DNA of 5,687 bases from UBA6987 sp045616945 (lineage in GTDB: Bacteria > Bacillota > Clostridia > Lachnospirales > Lachnospiraceae), in NCBI GenBank assembly GCA_045616945.1, contig JAZLHR010000069.1, positions 1 through 5,687 on the forward strand, in the 5' to 3' direction. Positions 1-5,673 of this stretch are shown here, piece by piece; position 1 is the first letter of the stretch; each line of letters begins with the position of its first letter. The notes beneath the pieces are model-generated. The model was given only the letters and a program-made list of their open reading frames with translations. It ran no database searches and was not told where the DNA came from. Made by a program: the position numbers and the translations under genes.

Positions 1-666
1 AAAGGTCAGCTCTGCGCTGGGAATGTGGTAATATTGATCGAAAGCCGCCAGATACCCCTCTTTGGTGGTCGGAGCGGTCCCGTGGAATTCGTTCACATAA
101 TCCCCGGCAAGCCACTCTTCGAAGCGGGGCTTGATTTCTTCCAGAATATCAACAAAATCGTATGATACGGTATTACCGCCGTTATTCTGGTCTCCCCATT
201 TGATGCGGTATCTTCTCGTTAAAGAAGATTCCTGAAACATCTGGTCCAACAGCGCCGAAGTCTGCATGGCACCGGAGCCCGAGGGGCCCCACAGCATACA
301 CGGATCCCCGGCCGTAAAATTGTTCTTAGGGGATTTCACAGAAAAAGTCGTTCCGGAATAAGCAGCAGTCTGCCATGTCAATCCGTTATCGTCGCTGTAC
401 TGGAGAGTATACTGTTTATCCTTTTCGGCATTGATCGTCAGCGAAACATTCTCAAAGATATCCTCTGCATCATTCCACGATATCCCGCCCCAGTCGATCC
501 GCATGACCGAAGGGTCACTCGTATCCATCGTAATAGCCGGAAGTATCAAGGCGTAAGTCGTAACGAAGACCGTAACGCACATCAATGCACTCAGAACGCG
601 CAGCCAGACTTTCCGTCTTTTATGCTTCTTATTCAGTTGTCTGATATTGTCTTCGTAATAGTTCAT
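1..666 (-). CDS. Large secreted surface protein, N-terminal part (Cna B/SpaA-associated leader type)
   Basis: The first 222 codons are open to the window edge and the gene continues to the left, so the C-terminus (where an LPxTG-type sorting signal would be) is not visible. A basic start (residues 12-19, KKHKRRKV) leads into a hydrophobic stretch at about 20-46 ending TTYALILPAITM. I recognise this leader from large Cna B/SpaA-type adhesins and pilin-like proteins of gut Clostridia. The mature part contains one perfect Asp-box motif, S91-x-D-x-G-x-T-W98, followed by a hydrophilic region with no family I recognise. The start is the ATG at 666, 7 nt after the signal peptidase stop. The Shine-Dalgarno is weak (GGGGTGG), so translation is probably coupled to the upstream gene; a TTG lies directly before the ATG. 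Export and surface location are well supported. Adhesin or pilin function is inferred from the leader and from the neighbouring signal peptidase. Confidence 0.85.
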   Translation of the reverse strand, partial: MNYYEDNIRQLNKKHKRRKVWLRVLSALMCVTVFVTTYALILPAITMDTSDPSVMRIDWGGISWNDAEDIFENVSLTINAEKDKQYTLQYSDDNGLTWQTAAYSGTTFSVKSPKNNFTAGDPCMLWGPSGSGAMQTSALLDQMFQESSLTRRYRIKWGDQNNGGNTVSYDFVDILEEIKPRFEEWLAGDYVNEFHGTAPTTKEGYLAAFDQYYHIPSAELTF

Positions 667-673
667 CAACCAG

Positions 674-1279
674 TTATTCCACCCCGCCGAAATGTCTGAA
701 AGGCCATACGGTAAAAATGATCTTTCCGACAATTTCATCCAGAGATATGAAGCCGATGGTGCTCGACCTGGAATCAATGGATGTCTCGCGGTGGTCCCCC
801 ACAACAAAATATGCTCCCTCGGGCACCTGGATCGGGAACTCCTGATCGCACTCACCCAAGGACTTAGTATCAATGTACGGTTCATCGAGCGGCTCGGCAC
901 TGCCATTGATAAATATATTGCCGAACTCATCGATGGTGATCGTGTCAAACGGCAGTCCGATAACACGTTTGACGAGAACACGGTTTGAATAGTAAAAGCA
1001 AATGATGTCCCCGCGGCTGAAATCCTTTTTCTTTACGGAAACCACTATGTCGCCCTCGGACAAAGTCGGTGTCATAGAAGTACCGTAGATCTGGAGAACA
1101 GGGAGTACCAGCGTCGCGATTAGTGCTGCTGCCGCCGCGGTCACGATCAGCGCATAGATCGTGCTGCGGAGCAGCTGACCGTAACGGGACCTGAATTTGA
1201 CCCGACGCAGTTCCGCCTCAAGGACTTCAAGTTCAGGCTGAGGACCGGACGGATGTTCGGCTTCTTTGTTTTTCTTCAT
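674..1279 (-). CDS. lepB: Signal peptidase I (S26 family, Gram-positive type)
   Basis: This is a membrane-bound serine protease that removes signal peptides from exported proteins. The 201 residues are full length for the Gram-positive type. A 40-residue cytoplasmic lead with charged helix is followed by one membrane segment (about 41-62), then the catalytic domain outside the membrane. All diagnostic boxes are present: YGTSMTPTL with nucleophile Ser68, VLVKRVIGLP with general base Lys104, and GDHRETSIDSR at 161-171. The variant His163 in place of the common Asn in GDN is within family variation. Its ATG overlaps the stop of the coiled-coil gene by 4 nt (ATGA), and a purine-rich AGGAAGAGAAAGAG precedes it, so the two genes are translationally coupled. 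The surface-protein gene follows 7 nt after its stop. That placement suggests an enzyme dedicated to this locus rather than the general housekeeping signal peptidase; this is inference, since the active site alone cannot tell them apart. Confidence 0.95.
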   Translation of the reverse strand: MKKNKEAEHPSGPQPELEVLEAELRRVKFRSRYGQLLRSTIYALIVTAAAAALIATLVLPVLQIYGTSMTPTLSEGDIVVSVKKKDFSRGDIICFYYSNRVLVKRVIGLPFDTITIDEFGNIFINGSAEPLDEPYIDTKSLGECDQEFPIQVPEGAYFVVGDHRETSIDSRSSTIGFISLDEIVGKIIFTVWPFRHFGGVE

Positions 1280-1695
1280 CTATGGCTCTTTCTCTTCCTG
1301 GATGCTCCGGCAGCTTGACCTGAACGGCTTCCCTGACCTTTCTTGTTAGGAAGATTCTTTTCAAGGACCTTACCGTCACAGATCTTTTCGGCCTCCGAGA
1401 TCATCTCTTTTGTCTTTTTGCGCGTTTCTTCCAATATCCGACGGTTTTCCTCTTCAACTCGTTTGGCATTTTCGATATACTGCATTGCTGCTTTGTCAGC
1501 CGCCTCAAAAATACCGTTCAGCTTCAATGCCGCCTCTGCCATCGATCCGGCTTCCGCGATCGTGACCCTTTTATCGTCAAGTTCCGTCTCTAAACGCCCT
1601 ATCGTTTCACGGAGGCTCGCTATTTCCTTTGTTTGATTGATCAGTATTTCAAGCAGTTCTCTTCTGTTCAGACGCCGAAGTTCCTTCTCTGTCAT
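1276..1695 (-). CDS. Small coiled-coil protein with basic tail, first gene of the surface-protein operon
   Basis: This 139-residue soluble protein has no signal peptide or membrane segment. It opens MTEKELRRLNRRELLEIL, has heptad-like helices at about 20-45 and 63-105 (rich in Glu, Lys, Ala), and ends in a Lys/Arg/Ser/Gly tail (111-139) that could bind nucleic acid or an acidic surface. The middle segment AEAGSMAEAALKLNGIFEAAD resembles a clostridial family often labelled 'DNA repair protein' in databases and found beside signal peptidase I and Cna B-type surface genes. That recollection comes from general knowledge and was not checked, and the repair label has no visible basis here: no ATPase or nuclease motif is present. 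Two ATGs compete, at 1701 and 1695. The second is preferred because AGGGG lies 8 nt before it but only 2 nt before the first. It overlaps the signal peptidase gene by 4 nt. A cytoplasmic assembly or scaffolding role for the surface structure is a guess. Confidence 0.8.
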   Translation of the reverse strand: MTEKELRRLNRRELLEILINQTKEIASLRETIGRLETELDDKRVTIAEAGSMAEAALKLNGIFEAADKAAMQYIENAKRVEEENRRILEETRKKTKEMISEAEKICDGKVLEKNLPNKKGQGSRSGQAAGASRKRKSHR

Positions 1696-1703
1696 ACTCA
1701 TTG

Positions 1704-1708
1704 CCCCT
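1704..1708 (-). promoter_or_regulatory. Ribosome binding site deciding the start of the coiled-coil gene
   Basis: AGGGG lies 8 nt upstream of the ATG at 1695 and only 2 nt upstream of the ATG at 1701. Normal spacing selects the internal ATG and shortens the protein by two residues (MTEKEL rather than MSMTEKEL). Confidence 0.6.
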
Positions 1709-1822
1709 GTTTTGTCCGGAATCGGAATACCCCCTCCTGCCGAGACACGGAAGCATATACGCGATCCGCGCCGCGATAATCAGGGCACACCAAACAAAGC
1801 GCGCCAACACTGACGCAAGTAT

Positions 1823-1851
1823 GTTATAGCGCAGCATTTCCGAAGAATCAA
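1823..1851 (-). promoter_or_regulatory. Sigma-A-type promoter of the coiled-coil/signal peptidase/surface-protein operon
   Basis: The -35 box TTGATT is at 1851-1846, the -10 box TATAAC at 1828-1823, and the spacer is exactly 17 nt. Transcription would start near 1816, leaving a leader of about 120 nt before the ATG at 1695. The promoter sits just downstream of the terminator at 1884-1923, the layout expected where one transcription unit ends and the next begins. A small inverted repeat, GCGA-AAA-TCGC (1863-1873), lies 11 nt upstream of the -35 box. Confidence 0.6.
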
Positions 1852-1883
1852 GTACTCACTTCGCGAAAATCGCTAATAATGTC

Positions 1884-1923
1884 AAAAAATGCAATGGTCG
1901 GAAGGCTTTTCGCCCTCCGGCCA
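1884..1923 (-). terminator. Rho-independent terminator after the acidic lipoprotein gene
   Basis: Read on the minus strand, TGGCCGGAGGGC pairs with GCCTTCCGACCA around a GAAAA loop: a 12-bp stem with one C-A mismatch and one G-T wobble. It is followed by TTGCA and then six T residues (1889-1884). It lies about 70 nt beyond the lipoprotein stop codon and before the next promoter. The 5-nt gap between stem and T-run makes it slightly less than ideal. Confidence 0.65.
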
Positions 1924-1993
1924 CAGATCCCGCCGCCTCTCCGCAAGGATACGGGACGGTTCAATAATCGTTTATTACTTTCTGTTCGGCTTT

Positions 1994-3571
1994 TCAGTCA
2001 AGGATCGATACCTTTCCGTCCCGGCTCAAAGTCAGCAGGATGCGGCTCGTATCACGTTCATCTACAACATGGAGCACAATCGTGAACTCGAACTGACCGT
2101 TTTTCGCACTGTCGAGGAGAGCTTTAGCCCGTCCTTCCAGTTCATTACGCGACTCCACAAGGTTACCTTCCGAAACACGTAATGCTTCTTTCGCCGACTC
2201 ATTTGTCAAAGCCGTATCATAAGCGGCACCGAGATTCGCGTAGGCCATATATTCCGTCAGGATCCATACCCCGCCTTCCTGGCTGATACTATGAACGCAG
2301 TAAGACACACCGCTCTCCAACATGCCCTTATCGAAGGTCACTCCGAGGGTCTCCACAAGTTCTGCCGGGCTGGGATCATCACTATCTGTCGGTACAGTGG
2401 GTTCCTGGACCGGATCGGTCGGCTGAGTGGGGTTCTGATACTCCGACGCCATATCTTCCAGCACCTTCAGGTTGCGGACATATTTCAGTGCCGACTGAGG
2501 GGTGACCGCGTACTGCAGAAGAGCCTCCTCATACGCGGAACGGAGCATCTCTTCAGAATGATATTTCGAAAGATTTGCGATCTTGTCTTCCAGCTTATAT
2601 GCGGCCGAATAATCCTCCGCCCTCAGCAGGGTCTCATAATTGCTGACACCGGCCTGCAGATCTGCGGGAAGATCGTCATAGGCAGATCTGGCCGTAAGGA
2701 TCCGCGTATCCATGCTGAAGACCTCAGAGTAGGATTCAAATAGCTTTTCATAACTGAAAGCATCCAGCTCAGCGATCTTTTCCTCGACCTTTTCGATCTC
2801 CGCTCTTTCCTGCGCCGCAAGCAGCTTCTCGATCGATTCGGTATGCATCAGCTTTTCCATATCTGCGGTGATATACCGGAGGATAGCCAGCTGCCGGTCA
2901 AGCTCGCTGCCGGAAAGGGATTCCAGCGCATCGATCCTTTCTTCCGCCTCCAACACCTGCTCGTAGCGATATATAAGGTCGTACTTTTTTTCCTTGACGG
3001 CATACTGTTCCAATTCTTCCAGATCCTTGTATTCCCCGGCGTAAAACGCATCCAGCTGCTCACGGACGTTTTCCGCTTCGGGATCTATCTTGTCAAGCTG
3101 CTTTTTTACCCGGTCGATCCGGATATCGGAATCGAACTTATCCAGCATCGCATGGAACTGATTCAGATCGCAGGCCGCAAGCTGTTCGTCCGTAGCTTCC
3201 TCAAGTGCGGTATGCAGTCCGGCGACATATTCCACCCAGGAATCCTCCAGGGGCGCATCGAAAGGCAGATTGAAGTATTTTTCGGTAGCCTCACTCAAAA
3301 GCCGGTTCAGATAATCCTTGGATTTCTTCCGGTCCTTCTCGTCATCATCTTCGTCATCATCGCCGTCGTCATCATCGTCATCGCCGTCATCATCATCGTC
3401 ATCGCCGTCATCGCCGTCGTCATCATCGTCATCGCCGTCATCGTCATCATCTTTGCCAAAGATGTTCGAAATCACATCCTTGGCGGAATCAATGAGCGAA
3501 CTGCAGGAAGTCAGCACAAGCATGGCAGACATGAGCAGCATGAGCAGCATCAAAATCTTTGATTTTTTCAT
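1994..3571 (-). CDS. Lipoprotein with Asp/Gly tract, helical repeats and unknown C-terminal domain
   Basis: This 525-residue protein is predicted to be tethered to the outer face of the membrane. Residues 1-22 are a lipoprotein signal peptide with lipobox L20-T-S-C23, Cys23 being the lipidated residue. Residues 41-78 are almost pure Asp broken by single Gly (runs of 5-6 Asp). Residues about 84-378 are charged, largely helical, with degenerate repeats: the segment at 289-318 (ILTARSAYDDLP, then VSNYETLLRAE) matches a pattern familiar from repeat regions of clostridial surface proteins, and looser versions occur at about 155-215. Residues 379-402 are a Pro/Thr/Asp linker. Residues 403-525 form a separate domain, probably mixed alpha/beta, that I do not recognise. 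An in-frame ATG at 3628 would add 19 residues before the signal peptide; the start at 3571 is chosen because AAAGGGG lies 8 nt upstream and the signal peptide begins there. It has its own promoter and terminator. Function is unknown; the acidic tract could act as a cation-binding or spacer segment. Confidence 0.85.
   Translation of the reverse strand: MKKSKILMLLMLLMSAMLVLTSCSSLIDSAKDVISNIFGKDDDDDGDDDDDDGDDGDDDDDDGDDDDDDGDDDEDDDEKDRKKSKDYLNRLLSEATEKYFNLPFDAPLEDSWVEYVAGLHTALEEATDEQLAACDLNQFHAMLDKFDSDIRIDRVKKQLDKIDPEAENVREQLDAFYAGEYKDLEELEQYAVKEKKYDLIYRYEQVLEAEERIDALESLSGSELDRQLAILRYITADMEKLMHTESIEKLLAAQERAEIEKVEEKIAELDAFSYEKLFESYSEVFSMDTRILTARSAYDDLPADLQAGVSNYETLLRAEDYSAAYKLEDKIANLSKYHSEEMLRSAYEEALLQYAVTPQSALKYVRNLKVLEDMASEYQNPTQPTDPVQEPTVPTDSDDPSPAELVETLGVTFDKGMLESGVSYCVHSISQEGGVWILTEYMAYANLGAAYDTALTNESAKEALRVSEGNLVESRNELEGRAKALLDSAKNGQFEFTIVLHVVDERDTSRILLTLSRDGKVSILD
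3340..3450. repeat. 21-bp tandem repeat array encoding the Asp/Gly tract
   Basis: On the plus strand, units of the form CGCCGTCRTCATCATCGTCAT repeat at 3361-3381, 3382-3402 and 3412-3432. A 9-bp partial unit lies at 3403-3411, an 18-bp partial unit at 3433-3450, and a diverged unit with CTT in place of GCC at 3340-3360. The first and third full units are identical. All units are multiples of 3 bp, so gain or loss of a unit keeps the lipoprotein frame and changes the length of the acidic tract only. Confidence 0.85.
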
Positions 3572-3579
3572 GGAATTAT

Positions 3580-3586
3580 CCCCTTT
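3580..3586 (-). promoter_or_regulatory. Ribosome binding site deciding the lipoprotein start
   Basis: AAAGGGG is separated by 8 nt from the ATG at 3571, which directly opens the lipoprotein signal peptide MKKSKILMLL. This rules against the longer in-frame start at 3628. Confidence 0.75.
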
Positions 3587-3656
3587 CCGATACTCGGCCG
3601 TCCGCCCTCCCGCGCACATTTTCTCCACGCTCCGTCAGAGGCTCCGCACGGCATCC

Positions 3657-3685
3657 AATATACCCTTGCAGGGCTTGGTTGTAAA
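3657..3685 (-). promoter_or_regulatory. Sigma-A-type promoter of the lipoprotein gene
   Basis: The -35 box TTTACA is at 3685-3680 and the -10 box TATATT at 3662-3657, with a 17-nt spacer. The start point would be near 3650, giving a leader of about 80 nt. The 161-nt gap after the helicase stop has no convincing terminator hairpin, so read-through from the helicase gene is also possible. The spacer contains the inverted repeat CCCT-TGC-AGGG (3663-3673), which could be an operator or chance. Confidence 0.6.
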
Positions 3686-3732
3686 GATGATTTTCTCCCG
3701 CTCCCGCTGATTTTCATGCGGACATCCGGCCG

Positions 3733-5493
3733 TTACCAGCCCCTGCTCAGCTGCAGCCGGTAGCAGTCATCACAGACACTGTATTTATCCTGTATCTTCA
3801 TTTCACGGCCGCAGACACGGCAGCGGCGCAGGAAATCCGTCTTCTTTTCCTTCAAAAACGCGTTGATCTTCTGACTGAGGGCCGCTTTTTCCGTTTGACA
3901 GTCATCTTCCAGGCCGACGCGCCGCAGCAGCTGGTGATATACATCATACGCATGGTACTGCAGCTCGCAGTGTTCCAGACTGTCTTCTTCGAAATAGGGC
4001 CGCGGCACCTTCTGCCCGCGCATGATGCTCTGACAGCAGATACGCCAATACGAAACCAGCAGATCGTTCTTCACATCTACCGGGCAGGTCACGAGGGAAT
4101 ACAAAAGTGATTTTTCCACTCGGTTCGGGACCACGCCGATCTTCTGCAGCAGGAATTCCGCGGCGCGCATATCTTCGCGGGCAAAGAGCGCATTGCCGGG
4201 CAGACTGTCCCAGCAGCGCAGCATCACCGCCAGTGAAGCATCGTAGTCCAATGCTTCCTCCGGGAAGGCGATGGTCAGTTTCTCGATAGGCCTGATCGGC
4301 TGGCTGAGGGCCCGCGCGATCAGGCGGGGCTGCGCCATGGTCAGCACGTCGCCGCGGTCGTAACGCCCGAAACGGCCCGCCCGGCCGGCGATCTGCCGGA
4401 TTTCGGTCGGCAGCAGCGGACGGGTGTGTACTCCGTCGAATTTTTCCGTATCGACAAAAATGATGCGGCGGATAGGCAGAGAGATCCCCATACCGATGGC
4501 GTCCGTCGCAACGACGACCGGCGTTTCCTTTTCGGAGAAGCGGCGGACCTCCTCGCGGCGCGAGGCCGGCGGCAGTGCGCCGTATATGACGCTGGCTTTG
4601 ATCCCCACGGTTTCCAGGGCAGCCGCCAGCTGCAGCACTCCCCTGCGGGAAAATGTGATCAGGGCATCCCCCGGCTTGACTTCGGAGATCTCGCGGAAAA
4701 CGCCTGAAAAATAGAGCGGGACCAGACGTTCATGCCGCACGATCTCATACGGAGAACCCAGTCGTTCCACCATGCGGACGATCAGGTCTTCCGCTTCCGG
4801 GGCAAGGCAGATATGCACCTCGTCGGCATCTATCTCGCAGATAGCCCGCGTCCAGTGCGGCCCGCGGCTGGGATCCGCCAGCATCTGTGCCTCGTCGATC
4901 ACCGCAACATCATAATGCTGCGCGTAATCCGCCAATTCGATCGTGGAGGCCGTAATGCCGGAAAACGGCACTTCGATACTCTCTTCGCCGGTCAGCAGGC
5001 TGCAGGGACAGCCGGCACCGTTCATTTTTTCAAAGACCTCCAGGGCCAGCAGACGCAGCGGGCCCAGATAGACCCCCGCCGCCACGGTTTTGAGCTTTTC
5101 CAAAGAGTGATATGTTTTGCCGCTGTTCGTCGGCCCGACATGCAGGATAAAATGCCTCCGCAGACGGCTCCCTTCTTCCAGCAGCGTTTCCGGTGAGAAC
5201 TGTTCCAGGAAAGAGAGGGCATCCCTGTCCCGTTTTTCCTTTTCCGCTTTTTTCCTGTCACGGCGCTCAAAGGCCGCCTTGATGCGCGTATCGTTATTCA
5301 CCGCATCGATGACATCCTGTTCGCGCCACTTGAGCAGCGGCGGCTCTCCTTCATGTCCCTCGCGGATGACCTCCTTCGGCGCCGGAAGACACTGTCCGAT
5401 CAGCCGGGGCGTCAGCCCGTATTTGTCCATGATCCCCTGCCGGGTGATGAGCCTGCTCTTCTTTTTATGATAATGATGCTTCTTATCTGCCAT
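3733..5493 (-). CDS. Suv3-like superfamily 2 RNA helicase with C-terminal zinc ribbon
   Basis: This 586-residue ATP-dependent helicase belongs to the group of mitochondrial Suv3, which unwinds RNA for degradation; the bacterial members are poorly characterised. A Lys/His-rich start (1-14) is followed by a small helix-turn-helix-like segment (about 15-66). The helicase motifs come in order: I GPTNSGKT (120-127), Ia YLGPLRLLALEVFEK (142-156), TGEE (168-171), ASTIEL (182-187), II DEAQ (200-203), III-like HICLAP (227-232), IV ITFSRRG (279-285), V VVATDAIGMGISLP (327-340), VI QIAGRAGRFGR (367-377). The GPTNSGKT and DEAQ forms and the APEAEDL segment match Suv3 rather than Ski2 or DEAD-box proteins. 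Residues 400-550 are a helical C-terminal region, and C558, C561, C574, C577 form a CxxC-12-CxxC zinc ribbon. All catalytic motifs look intact. The start at 5493 has AGGAA 4 nt upstream. The coding region looks more GC-rich than the surface-protein operon. It is probably its own transcription unit. An RNA rather than DNA substrate is inferred from Suv3. Confidence 0.9.
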   Translation of the reverse strand: MADKKHHYHKKKSRLITRQGIMDKYGLTPRLIGQCLPAPKEVIREGHEGEPPLLKWREQDVIDAVNNDTRIKAAFERRDRKKAEKEKRDRDALSFLEQFSPETLLEEGSRLRRHFILHVGPTNSGKTYHSLEKLKTVAAGVYLGPLRLLALEVFEKMNGAGCPCSLLTGEESIEVPFSGITASTIELADYAQHYDVAVIDEAQMLADPSRGPHWTRAICEIDADEVHICLAPEAEDLIVRMVERLGSPYEIVRHERLVPLYFSGVFREISEVKPGDALITFSRRGVLQLAAALETVGIKASVIYGALPPASRREEVRRFSEKETPVVVATDAIGMGISLPIRRIIFVDTEKFDGVHTRPLLPTEIRQIAGRAGRFGRYDRGDVLTMAQPRLIARALSQPIRPIEKLTIAFPEEALDYDASLAVMLRCWDSLPGNALFAREDMRAAEFLLQKIGVVPNRVEKSLLYSLVTCPVDVKNDLLVSYWRICCQSIMRGQKVPRPYFEEDSLEHCELQYHAYDVYHQLLRRVGLEDDCQTEKAALSQKINAFLKEKKTDFLRRCRVCGREMKIQDKYSVCDDCYRLQLSRGW

Positions 5494-5521
5494 TCTGTTC
5501 CTGCTTTCTTGAAAATACAGA

Positions 5522-5536
5522 CTGCGCAGCGCGCAG
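5522..5536. repeat. GC-rich perfect hairpin in the helicase leader
   Basis: CTGCGC-AGC-GCGCAG is a perfect 6-bp inverted repeat with a 3-nt loop. It would lie in the 5' end of the helicase transcript, about 30 nt before the start codon if the promoter at 5573-5545 is right. It could stabilise the mRNA 5' end or modulate translation. It is not followed by a real T-run, so it is unlikely to be a terminator. Confidence 0.45.
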
Positions 5537-5544
5537 ACCGCCTT

Positions 5545-5573
5545 AAACTATCATGAATCTGCTGCCGGGTCAA
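5545..5573 (-). promoter_or_regulatory. Candidate promoter of the helicase gene
   Basis: TTGACC (5573-5568), a 17-nt spacer and TAGTTT (5550-5545). The -35 box is good (5 of 6) but the -10 box is poor (3 of 6), so it may need an activator. The start point would be near 5538. Palindromic direct repeats lie immediately upstream. Confidence 0.4.
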
Positions 5574-5577
5574 GCCA

Positions 5578-5609
5578 TTGTCACAAAACCGCGGGATATC
5601 TTGTCACAA
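5578..5609. promoter_or_regulatory. Paired TTGTCACAA palindromes, possible operator
   Basis: The hyphenated palindrome TTGT-C-ACAA occurs at 5578-5586 and again at 5601-5609, each followed by another A, with centres 23 bp apart (about two helical turns). The proximal copy ends 4 bp from the -35 box of the weak helicase promoter, the position expected for a transcription factor acting from just upstream. No protein is identified for it. Confidence 0.4.
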
Positions 5610-5673
5610 AGTAAATTCCCAAAGTAAATCCCACAGTAGGAATTAAAATTGGATTTACTCTGGGAAACTTTTC
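5609..5673. repeat. Imperfect inverted repeat made of GTAAATCC-type units
   Basis: TTCCCAAAGTAAATCC (5616-5631) is the reverse complement of GGATTTACTCTGGGAA (5651-5666) at 15 of 16 positions. The loop is 19 nt (5632-5650), and a weaker AAAGT/ACTTT match extends outside the arms. Each arm is itself partly a tandem duplication: GTAAATTCCC at 5611 and GTAAATCCC at 5624. A further GTAGGATTTAC sits at 5677-5687 and may begin another copy beyond the window edge. It could be the terminator of a gene to the right, a short palindromic repeat element or a regulatory site. Confidence 0.6.

Noticed and set aside
692..988. Plus-strand 98-codon frame opposite the signal peptidase
   Set aside because: The minus strand carries all signal peptidase catalytic boxes here, so this is a shadow.
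1649..1837. 62-codon minus-strand frame with a hydrophobic N-terminus as a gene
   Set aside because: Its ATG lies between the -35 and -10 boxes of a good promoter, it has no proper Shine-Dalgarno, and its last 53 nt overlap the better supported coiled-coil frame.
1857..1885. Perfect -35 hexamer TTGACA at 1885-1880 as the operon promoter
   Set aside because: At 17 nt downstream the hexamer is GAAGTG, and nothing like a -10 box is found at 16-18 nt; it also overlaps the terminator T-run.
3340..3450. Repeat array as CRISPR, or Asp runs as true EF-hand or dockerin calcium loops
   Set aside because: Units are contiguous without spacers and lie in a coding frame. DxDxDG is matched only trivially by poly-Asp, without the flanking helices of an EF-hand.
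2843..3562. Plus-strand 239-codon frame with Ile/Val-rich hydrophobic runs
   Set aside because: Antisense shadow of the lipoprotein gene; the hydrophobic runs come from the same GAY repeats read backwards.
3572..3628. Longer lipoprotein start at 3628
   Set aside because: It would bury the signal peptide 19 residues inside and lacks a Shine-Dalgarno, while the start at 3571 has one at ideal spacing.
3318..3710. Plus-strand frame coding for a Ser/Pro-rich protein
   Set aside because: It is the antisense reading of the lipoprotein's Asp codons; low complexity keeps the frame open. No ribosome binding site or family resemblance.
4732..5196. Plus-strand frames opposite the helicase
   Set aside because: Long only because of the GC-rich helicase coding sequence; the helicase motifs in the minus frame leave no doubt.
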